Source: a virus. From it: a DNA stretch of 64,000 bases. The stretch covers positions 124,001 to 188,000 of the IMG/VR virus record IMGVR_UViG_3300020186_000013, one strand, 5' to 3'. Positions 57,086 through 64,000 of the stretch are shown here, one piece after another; positions within the stretch are counted from its first letter, which is position 1; every line of letters starts with the position of its first letter. Below the pieces are notes generated by a model. The model did no database searches, was not told the origin of the DNA, and saw only the letters and a list, made by a program, of their open reading frames with translations. The position numbers and the translations under genes are program-made.

Positions 57086-57865
57086 TTATAGGCCGGTCAC
57101 CCACTTCAGCCAGAACTTGCACTGGCTAAAGTGTAGGACGATCGTCTCGGGCTCGCGGGCGTGCCACTTAGCCACCTCCGTGTCGAGCCAGGTGTGCATG
57201 TCGGTGGAGGCCGGGTCGTCCGTCCCGACGATCCGGTTCCACCCCGGACGGTCAAGGACGCGGTGGCCGTAGTCCCGCTTCCGCAGTGCCCAGATCAACG
57301 CCCCTTCGTCCTGCCACGTCACCAGCTGCCTCGCCCGGCCGACCGTGCCCTCGTGGCACATCCGCGTCCACTGCATGAGGAGGTCGGCGTCACGATCAGG
57401 GTCGAGACCAACCACGCCGTTGTTGGGCGGGTAGGGGATCTCGTGCAGGACGGGGAACAGCTCGTACAGTGAGGGGTCATTAGGTAGCGGGTAGGCCGTG
57501 TCGTACGTGTGACGCACCGCAAACGACCCGTTAGCCGCCAATTCATCCAGGATCGCGTCTAAGGGCCTCAAAATGACGCAATCGGCATCCAGCCACAAAC
57601 ACTGGTCGAGGCCGCTGTAGGCCATCCAGACGGGCTTGTTCCAGATCTGCCACAATTCATGCCCCACAGGAACCGCCAGGAGGCAGTCGTGGGGCTTGGG
57701 CTTCACGGTCACGCCACGGCGTCGCAGCCACTCTCCCTGGGTATCCGTCAGGCCGAGGTCGGTTACAACGACCGAGGTTGCAGGCGAGTTACCCGCAAGG
57801 GAGGTGACCAGGCACTGGAGCGGCCGGAAGTATTCCGAGTCGGCCGCTGTCACGACACCACGCAT
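57086..57865 (-). CDS. GT-A glycosyltransferase, GT8-like
   Basis: The 259-aa protein begins RGVVTAADSEYFRPLQCLVT, then ATSVVVTDLGLTDTQGEWLR and YSGLDQCLWLDADCVILRPL with the DxD. PPNNGVVGLDPDRDADLLMQ is the NNG motif typical of GT8/GT24-like enzymes, and TWQDEGALIWALRKRDYGHR is the QDE region. LHFSQCKFW near the end is the HF-x-x-x-K-pW-like signature. It lies just downstream of a palindromic element whose end forms its ribosome site. Confidence 0.82.
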   Translation of the reverse strand: MRGVVTAADSEYFRPLQCLVTSLAGNSPATSVVVTDLGLTDTQGEWLRRRGVTVKPKPHDCLLAVPVGHELWQIWNKPVWMAYSGLDQCLWLDADCVILRPLDAILDELAANGSFAVRHTYDTAYPLPNDPSLYELFPVLHEIPYPPNNGVVGLDPDRDADLLMQWTRMCHEGTVGRARQLVTWQDEGALIWALRKRDYGHRVLDRPGWNRIVGTDDPASTDMHTWLDTEVAKWHAREPETIVLHFSQCKFWLKWVTGL

Positions 57866-57877
57866 GGGTACTCACTC

Positions 57878-57894
57878 CTAAAACCGGAATCTAG
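57878..57894. promoter_or_regulatory. Copy of dispersed near-palindromic element
   Basis: CTAAAACCGGAATCTAG overlaps the TAG stop of the upstream methyltransferase gene and runs into the AGGAG ribosome site of the GT8-like gene, so it fills the whole gap between them. Confidence 0.6.
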
Positions 57895-58451
57895 ATGTCG
57901 ACGACCCAGCACGACCCCTTGACCGTCCGGTTGGGGAGCAGCTCGTCGACGGCCTTGATCACGCCGGGGTCCTCGGGCCGGTAGTCGTGGCCGCACAGCC
58001 AACCGCCGGACTTGACCTTGGGCATCCACGCCAGGATGTCGGCCTTGACGAAATCGTAGGTGTGGTCGCCGTCGATGAACACAACATCCTGGGAGCCGTC
58101 CGCGAATGTCGCTGCGGCTTGCACGCTAGAGAGCTGCATGGGGTGCACGTGCGAGCCGACGCCACCCTTAATCATGTTGTTGATAAACGCCGGGCACATG
58201 TCGCCGGGGATGTCGATCCCCCACGGGGCACTGTTGGTGGCCATGATCCCGGTCCACGTGTCCACAGCGTAGATGGTGGGCTGCTTGCCGAGGTTGATGA
58301 TCTCGACGGCCAAGAAGGCGGCACTGCGGCCGAGCCACGAGCCGACCTCGACGACGCTGCCGTTGGCGGGCACCCGCCGGGCGATCTCCCGGTAGAGGTC
58401 GAACAGCGGGCCGTCCGAGAAACCCGGAATGGTCTCGAAGAAATGGTTCAT
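57891..58451 (-). CDS. Class I methyltransferase (Methyltransf_24-like)
   Basis: The 186-aa product has the SAM motif SVVEVGSWLGRSAAFLAVEI near residue 32, TIYAVDTWTG as the acidic strand end, DGSQDVVFIDGDHTYDFVKA near 120 (the metal/SAM DGDH motif of this family) and GGWLCGHDYRPEDPGVIKAV. These match O-methyltransferase-type Methyltransf_24 proteins found next to glycosyltransferases. The start overlaps the upstream stop (TAATG). It is likely to modify sugars attached to virion or host. Confidence 0.88.
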   Translation of the reverse strand: MNHFFETIPGFSDGPLFDLYREIARRVPANGSVVEVGSWLGRSAAFLAVEIINLGKQPTIYAVDTWTGIMATNSAPWGIDIPGDMCPAFINNMIKGGVGSHVHPMQLSSVQAAATFADGSQDVVFIDGDHTYDFVKADILAWMPKVKSGGWLCGHDYRPEDPGVIKAVDELLPNRTVKGSCWVVDI

Positions 58452-59569
58452 TAGTTTGAGATCCCCTCGAAAGTAACACACGCCTTCTCGCCGCCCAGCG
58501 GGATGTGGTGCTTCAACCAAATGCGGAGTTCGAGACCGATCGCAGAGTCCAGTTCCATGACCGACGTCGTCTGCCCGTACGAGAACCGGAACTGCATGCG
58601 TTGCTGCGTGATCCCCCGGCCGTTCGCCCCGACGATCACCGGGCACAAGGGGAACGACCCCTGCGTGTAGTTGATCAGGTCGTCCGCATTCTTGAAATAC
58701 TGCCGCGTCCCCGGCACTTCGAGCTTCGGCCCGGCAGGCTGCCCCAGTGCCTGCGGGTAGATGAACGCGGCCGTGATGATCGAGTCGTCGAACGACAGGT
58801 CCACGGAGATGTTCATCTCGAACGCCGTCAGCGTGAGCACCTTACCGGCAGCCGGGGCGGCGATGAACGTGCTGCCGGAGTCCGCCGGGCTGTAGTGGTA
58901 GTCGCACGCGATCGCCAAGCCGTTCGCCGGGGCGGTGAAGAACGTGATGGTCCCGGCCGCGTAGTCGATCGTGTAGTCGCCGCCCGTGGCCATGCCGTAC
59001 TCGCGTTCCGTCTTGACCACGCCGTCGACTCGGACCACGGGGACGTACGAGCCGTCGTCCGGGGTGAAGATGTAGTCCTCGTCCGAGATCTTGCCATGGC
59101 TCAGGTCGATGACGAACGGGTGATCCAGGTTGAACGTGACCGTGGAACCGTCTCCGGTTCCAACGGCCTCACCGCTGACCTCGACAGACTCCGTGAACCA
59201 CGTCGTCTTGTCCGTGAAGTCCTGGGAGAAGACCATCGCCCGCGTGCCCACCGATACGGGCTTCTGCCAGACGAACTGCGGCGTCTCGAACGAGACCGAC
59301 TGGATGTCGCCGGGCGTGGGCGTGTTGTCGTGGGCCGCGATCAAGCCGCCCTTGGGGTGCCCGGCTACGTCGTTATCGAGGATCGTCTTGTCGCCAGACG
59401 GGAGGGCATCCCTGAACAGCACAAGTACGTCGTCGCCACTCGTCCCGACGCTGTCGAGGGCGATGGAGATGGCCGATGCCCGGATCTCGGCGTCGAACTT
59501 CGACGGGTTGATCGCCCCGTCGGGGAAGTCATCGGCGATCGAGTACGTGTACGTGGTTGGCGTGGGCAT
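58451..59569 (-). CDS. Probable tail/fibre structural protein
   Basis: The 372-aa protein is almost entirely beta-rich with many Thr/Ser/Gly residues: TYSIADDFPDGAINPSKFDA, GDYTIDYAAGTITFFTAPAN, YHYSPADSGSTFIAAPAAGK. The GTGDGSTVTFNLDHP segment is typical of repeated domains in phage tail-associated proteins. It lies next to two tail-fibre genes with overlapping start and stop codons. A fibre or baseplate role is likely. Confidence 0.7.
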   Translation of the reverse strand: MPTPTTYTYSIADDFPDGAINPSKFDAEIRASAISIALDSVGTSGDDVLVLFRDALPSGDKTILDNDVAGHPKGGLIAAHDNTPTPGDIQSVSFETPQFVWQKPVSVGTRAMVFSQDFTDKTTWFTESVEVSGEAVGTGDGSTVTFNLDHPFVIDLSHGKISDEDYIFTPDDGSYVPVVRVDGVVKTEREYGMATGGDYTIDYAAGTITFFTAPANGLAIACDYHYSPADSGSTFIAAPAAGKVLTLTAFEMNISVDLSFDDSIITAAFIYPQALGQPAGPKLEVPGTRQYFKNADDLINYTQGSFPLCPVIVGANGRGITQQRMQFRFSYGQTTSVMELDSAIGLELRIWLKHHIPLGGEKACVTFEGISN

Positions 59570-60123
59570 TAGTTAGTGACCTCCTGAACCAGCAAGGCTG
59601 CGTGCTCCTCAAGCGGTGCACCCGTGACCGGTCGAATCTGTCCGGTGTTCGCAGACACCTTCCACTGGATCTTGACGGTGTGACTACCGGCCGAGACGCT
59701 TGGGATGCGAAGCACCATGGCCCCGGAATCGGCGATGCTCGCCCCAGGCGGGCGGACCATGGCCCCCATGTACGACGTGCCGTCAAACAGGACACTGAAG
59801 CTGATCGCCCGGTTAGCACTTGAGTTGCTGGCACTGAACGTGAACCAGATCAACAGGTCGCAGGCACCTGTGGTGAGCGTAAGGGTCACGCCGGTCAGGT
59901 CCGTGAACGTCGTCGACGTCGTCGTGGTGTCTGACGTTATCCGAACGAACGCGGTCTGTATCGCGAGACTGAGGTTGCCGCCGTACTGCTGCCACTTGGA
60001 GTTGACGGCGTCGTAAACGTACGTCTTCCCGGTAGCCGAGTCGTGGTACGTCTGGCCCCCGACCGGTGAACCGGGGGCAGACGTACGCGACACCTCGTTG
60101 GTCGTACCGAGTTGCTTCGGCAT
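59569..60123 (-). CDS. Tail-fibre-associated protein
   Basis: The 184-aa product starts RTSAPGSPVGGQTYHDSATG followed by KTYVYDAVNSKWQQYG, the short PGSPxxGQ-x-Y-x-D...W motif common at the base of phage fibres and also seen in the next gene. A beta-sandwich-like domain follows (LLIWFTFSASNSSANRAISF, GSHTVKIQWKVSANTGQIRP). It probably is a fibre tip or accessory head-binding protein. Confidence 0.75.
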   Translation of the reverse strand: MPKQLGTTNEVSRTSAPGSPVGGQTYHDSATGKTYVYDAVNSKWQQYGGNLSLAIQTAFVRITSDTTTTSTTFTDLTGVTLTLTTGACDLLIWFTFSASNSSANRAISFSVLFDGTSYMGAMVRPPGASIADSGAMVLRIPSVSAGSHTVKIQWKVSANTGQIRPVTGAPLEEHAALLVQEVTN

Positions 60124-60136
60124 CTCTCACCCCCGG

Positions 60137-61414
60137 TTAGCCGATCACAACAACGCGGTACTGGTTGGTCGTCGGTGCCACGGCGAACGTGACGTCGACG
60201 TTGTTGGCGTCCGTCACGACCCAGTCGGTGATCACGCCCGCACCGCCCGACACCGTGAACACCTGCACGATCACGTCCGTGGTGCCCAGTGCGTGGTTGA
60301 CGGTGATCGTCGTGAGTGAGCCGTTGCCCACGCTGGCGGCGAACTTACCCGTGGCACCGAGGTTCGTGCGGGCACCGGCAGCCGTACCCGAGCCCGTGCC
60401 ACCCCGAGTAACAGCGAGGTTGGCCTCACTCGACAGCGTGCCCGAGCCGTTGTTGATGACGACGTGGTCGGCCGTACCGTTGGCGATCTTGGTCCGAGCG
60501 ATGGCTGCGGCCGTGGCGACCTCGGCGTTGGTCACGCCGAGGGCCTTGATGGAGAACGTGTTGCCCGTCAGCGTCAGCGAGACCTCGTCCGCGACGTAGG
60601 ACGTGCCGGACGAGAACGTGATGAAGGTCAGCCCGTCCGTGCCCACCACCGCCGAGCCGGTGTCGTTGGTGCAGACGAACGCCTTGTCGGCGTTGACCGT
60701 GCCCTTCTGGACCCAGAACGCGACCGACGCGGCGTCCGAGCCCGTGGGGAGGTCCGTCGCACGGGTCCAGGCACCCGCAGCGGCGACGTAGACGCCATCC
60801 TGCGACCCGGTCGACTGGCCGGTCGCCGCAACCCGCTCACCCGCCGAGACCGTGTAGCCGTCGATCGTGAGCAGGCCCGTGAGGGCGATGTTGGTCGTGG
60901 CGATGACGACGACGGGCTGGAGCCACTTGGTGCCGTTGATCAGGTTGTCGACATAGCTCTTGGTGACCGCGTCCGTGGCGTTGGTCACCGTGCCCGAGAG
61001 CGTCACACCCGACGAGCTGCCCGAGCCCGCGAAGGTGCCAATGCCCGCCGCGAAGTTGCCCGAACCGTCCCGGAGCACGATCGTCGAGGCCGTGTTCAAG
61101 GCGGTGGCGGCTGCGAGCTTGGTGAAGTCCGAGGACGACATGTAGCCGTTCTGGGAACCACTCGAAGCCTGCACCGTCAGGATCGGGGCGAGTGACGTGC
61201 CCGAGTTGGTGATCGGGGCCGTGACCGAGGTGCCCGTCGCCCAGATGTCGTCGAGGCGGACCCAGCGGGAGCTGTTCCACAGGCGGAAGTAGCCGAGCAC
61301 TGTGTCGTAGTAGATCTGGCCGACCACCGGCGAGCCGGGGGCCGAGGCCAGGTTCTGGACGCGAGCGTTTTGCAGCTCGTTCTGGTTCAGGTTGATGTTG
61401 TTGAGGAACAGCAT
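60137..61414 (-). CDS. Tail fibre protein
   Basis: The 425-aa product begins LFLNNINLNQNELQNARVQN and PGSPVVGQIYYDTVLGYFRL, the fibre-base motif. Low-complexity T/S/G/A-rich repeats follow (SGTVTNATDAVTKSYVDNLI is a typical collar-like segment), with GTKWLQPVVVIATTNIALTG and GSQDGVYVAAAGAWTRATDL as in many phage fibres. The end TITVNHALGTTDVIVQVFTV is a receptor-end-type beta domain. GGAGG precedes the ATG. It likely binds the host surface. Confidence 0.88.
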   Translation of the reverse strand: MLFLNNINLNQNELQNARVQNLASAPGSPVVGQIYYDTVLGYFRLWNSSRWVRLDDIWATGTSVTAPITNSGTSLAPILTVQASSGSQNGYMSSSDFTKLAAATALNTASTIVLRDGSGNFAAGIGTFAGSGSSSGVTLSGTVTNATDAVTKSYVDNLINGTKWLQPVVVIATTNIALTGLLTIDGYTVSAGERVAATGQSTGSQDGVYVAAAGAWTRATDLPTGSDAASVAFWVQKGTVNADKAFVCTNDTGSAVVGTDGLTFITFSSGTSYVADEVSLTLTGNTFSIKALGVTNAEVATAAAIARTKIANGTADHVVINNGSGTLSSEANLAVTRGGTGSGTAAGARTNLGATGKFAASVGNGSLTTITVNHALGTTDVIVQVFTVSGGAGVITDWVVTDANNVDVTFAVAPTTNQYRVVVIG

Positions 61415-61441
61415 GCGAAAAGCCTCCGTGCTTTCGAGAAG

Positions 61442-61789
61442 TTAGTTGATGTAAGCCTTACCACCGAACGCCGCCGAGAACGTCACCGTGAGCTGGGCGT
61501 TGCTCACGTACCGCACCTCCCCGAAGACGAGCGTCCCGGCACTGTCGACGACGGAGACGGATGGGAATCTACCCAAATTGTGGTTCACGGTCCATACCGC
61601 CGCCGGGACGGCCTGCGTGTGGATGTACGAGACGTTGCCCCCGCCGCCACTCGCAACCAACGCGATCAGGTTGGCCAGGTTGAGCTGCGACGCATCGCCG
61701 TCGCCGGGCCTGTCCGTAGCGATGGAGACCTGCGTCGTATCGACGGTGTTGACATCGGGTAGGTCGCGGATTCGCGTCGCCTTGGCCAT
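61442..61789 (-). CDS. Short tail-fibre tip-like protein
   Basis: This 115-aa protein is mainly a single domain: VWTVNHNLGRFPSVSVVDSA, GTLVFGEVRYVSNAQLTVTF and SAAFGGKAYIN. That pattern closely resembles the C-terminal domain of many tail fibres, here encoded on its own. The N-terminal part (IRDLPDVNTVDTTQVSIATD) may trimerise or attach it to another fibre gene product. It is the most upstream fibre gene in transcription order. Confidence 0.75.
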   Translation of the reverse strand: MAKATRIRDLPDVNTVDTTQVSIATDRPGDGDASQLNLANLIALVASGGGGNVSYIHTQAVPAAVWTVNHNLGRFPSVSVVDSAGTLVFGEVRYVSNAQLTVTFSAAFGGKAYIN

Positions 61790-61801
61790 TTCGTCCCTCG
61801 G

Positions 61802-63997
61802 TTAGGAGTGGCCCTCGCCCGTCAGACCCTGAGCGGCTTGACGGGCTTTGTTAGTCTGGTGATGGAGTTCATCGCGTGCGGGTGCTTGACCGCCAGTGAG
61901 CTTGTTCCAAGCGTCGGAGATGGCTCCGGGGTTCTGCTGGATGCGGGGATAAGCCGCCAAGCCCGCACCACCCGCCATTATCAGCGGGTTACCAGTCAGC
62001 ATCCCGAGCCCGCCGAGACCCATACCGCCCAACGCCATTCCCCGCTGCCCGCCCGTCATGTTCTCGGTGTCGTACCCCAGAGCTTTCAAGAACGGGTTAC
62101 CGACGTTACCCACCCGCTGGCCGATCTGGTACCGGATCTCCTGGGTCGGGTCGAACTGGCCCTCCTCGTTGAGGAAGCCACGCTCGTGCATGTACTTGTC
62201 CGCGTCCCGTGCTATGTTCGCCTGCAACGTCGGGTAGTCCTGCTCGATGAAGGTCTTCTTCAGGTCGTTGATCTTGTTGTCGACGTCGCCGGCGACCTGG
62301 TCATGCAGAGAACCATAGGCCGTTCCGCCCAAAGCAGCAGCCCCCGTCCCGAGCGTCAACCCCTGCCCCGCCCGGAAGCCGAGCTTCCTGGCCCCGGACA
62401 AACCGGCGGCACCGCTCTGGTATGCACCTTTGCCCCACAGGAAGTGCCCGGCACGACTAAACGGGTCCATGACGCCCTGACCCATCCGCGTCATCGCGTT
62501 CGACGGAGCCTCCAGGGCGGTCGTGACACCCCGACTCAGCATGCTAGGTTCCACGGGCGTCGTCCCCGCCGCTCGTGCCGCTGCGTTCGTCCGAACCAAA
62601 GACGAGTTGCGTGCAGCAGCGACGTTGCCCCCCAGGCCAGTCATCAAACCGGCTCGACTCAGGCGACGGCTCCACTTCTCAGGGTCGTTCGGGTCACCGT
62701 TACCTGTCATGTCGCCGAGCTGGTCCATGCCGAACCCGATATTGGTCCCGGCAAACGACTGAGCCAACGGACGCCACAGCGTCTGACCCGTCGCCGAGTT
62801 GCGGAATCCTCGGTTGCCCATCAACGCACCGCCGGCAATGCCCAGCGGATTGATCCTCCAACTTCGCCAGCCGCCCTCGGGTTGGCCAGTGGCCGGGTCA
62901 ATCCCCGGACTACCAAGGGTGAAACTACCCTCCCCGCCGCCCATCGCGTTGGCCGTCATGTTGCCTTGCAAGCCACCGAAGGTCATCTGCATGCCACTAC
63001 CGGACATGTTCGCCCGCGTTCGACCGGCGGCAGTCGCCGCACGGGGGAGCGTGGCAGCCTCGGTGATGTTGAGACCCGAGTTGTCTTTACCGTGTGTTGC
63101 CGGACGCGGAGACACGATCTTCGGACCCATACCCGGCGTCGGAGCACCCCGTGTGCCGGTCCGCATCAAGGGCTTGGTCGACGACGCACCAGGACGGACC
63201 AGTCCGCCCAGCCACTTCGCACCCGACACCAGGGTCTCCTTGCTGGGCCAGACGGCGTCCTTCTCGAACGCCTGCTTCTGCCCGAACATGCTGCCTAGGC
63301 CCTGGGCCATCTGCTGCCCGCCCATCATCGACCAACCCGACGGGGCGTACTGCGACGCCAGCTGCTGAGCCGACCCGGCAGCCTGCTCATTGGCCACCTC
63401 GGACGTTGCCTTCATCGACTTCGGACCGGTGATGGACATCGGCGGCGGGGCCAGCGACGCCGCCCCGGTATTCTTGTTGACGCTGACCTCACCCATCCCC
63501 TGCGGGTGTGTCGCCTGAGCCACCTGGGTCTTCTGACTCACCTGATTCTTGCCCGTCGGCAGCGTACCGGGGGACGGAGCGGTCGGTGCGGTCTTGGGCT
63601 TCTCCTGCTTGCCGCCCACCATCTTGTCGAAGCTGTCGAGGAACGCGAGCTTCTTGAGGCCGGCAGCAAGCTCAGCGTGCACCTGAAGGCCGTAGTTGGT
63701 CCCGACCCGGTCCACGGCGGACTTGATCTGCGACAGACCGAGGCCCTTCTGACGACAGTGGTCAAAGAACGACTCGGCGAACGGCGTCATGTCCATGCCG
63801 CCTTTGTCGAACCCAGGTAGTCGCGGCCCGGTGTACGGGACCGGAGGAACAGGTTGTTGCTGCCCGAAGTTGGCAGGCAGACGCGACCCGGTGTACGGGA
63901 CCGGAGGAACAGGTTGTTGCTGCCCGAAGTTGGCAGGCAGACGCGACCCGGTATACGCCGGCACAACGTGCTGTGGCACCGGCTTAGCCTGGGGCAT
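61802..63997 (-). CDS. Large virion protein with N-terminal repeats; start near window edge
   Basis: The 731-aa frame opens at an ATG three bases from the window end, so a longer N-terminus is possible. It begins with proline-rich 20-residue repeats (YTGSRLPANFGQQQPVPPVP, two copies plus a partial), then FAESFFDHCRQKGLGLSQIK and GLKKLAFLDSF, a module shared with the protein at 23265. A linker and glycine-rich hydrophobic segments follow (MALGGMGLGGLGMLTGNPLI). This layout suggests an internal, tape-like or ejected virion protein. Confidence 0.65.
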   Translation of the reverse strand: MPQAKPVPQHVVPAYTGSRLPANFGQQQPVPPVPYTGSRLPANFGQQQPVPPVPYTGPRLPGFDKGGMDMTPFAESFFDHCRQKGLGLSQIKSAVDRVGTNYGLQVHAELAAGLKKLAFLDSFDKMVGGKQEKPKTAPTAPSPGTLPTGKNQVSQKTQVAQATHPQGMGEVSVNKNTGAASLAPPPMSITGPKSMKATSEVANEQAAGSAQQLASQYAPSGWSMMGGQQMAQGLGSMFGQKQAFEKDAVWPSKETLVSGAKWLGGLVRPGASSTKPLMRTGTRGAPTPGMGPKIVSPRPATHGKDNSGLNITEAATLPRAATAAGRTRANMSGSGMQMTFGGLQGNMTANAMGGGEGSFTLGSPGIDPATGQPEGGWRSWRINPLGIAGGALMGNRGFRNSATGQTLWRPLAQSFAGTNIGFGMDQLGDMTGNGDPNDPEKWSRRLSRAGLMTGLGGNVAAARNSSLVRTNAAARAAGTTPVEPSMLSRGVTTALEAPSNAMTRMGQGVMDPFSRAGHFLWGKGAYQSGAAGLSGARKLGFRAGQGLTLGTGAAALGGTAYGSLHDQVAGDVDNKINDLKKTFIEQDYPTLQANIARDADKYMHERGFLNEEGQFDPTQEIRYQIGQRVGNVGNPFLKALGYDTENMTGGQRGMALGGMGLGGLGMLTGNPLIMAGGAGLAAYPRIQQNPGAISDAWNKLTGGQAPARDELHHQTNKARQAAQGLTGEGHS
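63828..63959 (-). repeat. Perfect 60-bp tandem repeat in coding DNA
   Basis: Two 60-bp copies are identical (lines starting CCGGAGGAACAGGTTGTTGC at 63841 and 63901), followed by a degenerate partial copy. They encode the YTGSRLPANFGQQQPVPPVP unit. Recent duplication or a length-variable linker is likely. Confidence 0.9.
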
Positions 63998-64000
63998 CGG

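Noticed and set aside
63828-63959. CRISPR-like repeat array
   Set aside because: Two adjacent 60-bp copies without spacers, in frame within a gene; there are no cas genes.

Overview
This GC-rich window looks like part of the genome of a large tailed phage, or a prophage of one, most likely infecting a planctomycete of the Gemmata type. The virus call rests on a run of virion-type proteins, tail-fibre proteins, a probable capsid maturation protease, phage-encoded RNA polymerase, ribonucleotide reductase, GroES and two tRNAs, packed in short overlapping genes. The planctomycete suggestion is inference from protein flavour (CAP-domain proteins, a small FPSFIDVL...ALGYKKV protein, many sugar enzymes). 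No terminase, DNA polymerase or integrase is visible here. All genes but one are on the minus strand, so transcription runs from high to low coordinates; the exception is a csrA gene at about 30.6 kb.

From right to left along transcription: 58.4-64 kb holds virion and tail-fibre genes. 36-58 kb is an accessory block rich in glycosyltransferases, methyltransferases, a radical SAM protein, a short UDP-sugar dehydrogenase, a sulfotransferase-like protein, PyrE, GroES, HNH, two CAP proteins and tRNA-Arg/tRNA-Met. 30-35.8 kb holds regulators and small proteins (CsrA, a LuxR-type HTH protein, an RMF-like protein, a 2H phosphoesterase-like protein, a coiled-coil membrane protein). 26-30.5 kb holds a B12-dependent ribonucleotide reductase and a Nudix/P-loop kinase/HAD fusion. 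1-26 kb is a virion gene cluster that contains the RNA polymerase genes.

The most striking system is the RNA polymerase. The beta subunit ends in an N-terminal split-intein half (18656-21772). After an unrelated 134-aa gene, the matching C-terminal intein half starts a second protein carrying the rest of beta fused to the front of beta prime with NADFDGD (16507-18255). Three genes later a 1285-aa protein carries the rest of beta prime, with a tail of roughly 660 residues resembling the surrounding virion proteins (10565-14422). I infer that trans-splicing rebuilds a beta-beta prime polypeptide and that the enzyme may be packaged in the virion.

A second signal is a near-palindromic 18-bp element, best form CTAGAAACCGGAATCTAG. 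It recurs at about 0.75, 14.4, 24.3, 34.9, 42.3, 48.7 and 57.9 kb, mostly in short gaps between genes, and is a candidate promoter, operator or module boundary. Intrinsic terminators and hairpins near 26.05, 32.6 and 41.06 kb divide the long minus-strand transcription units.
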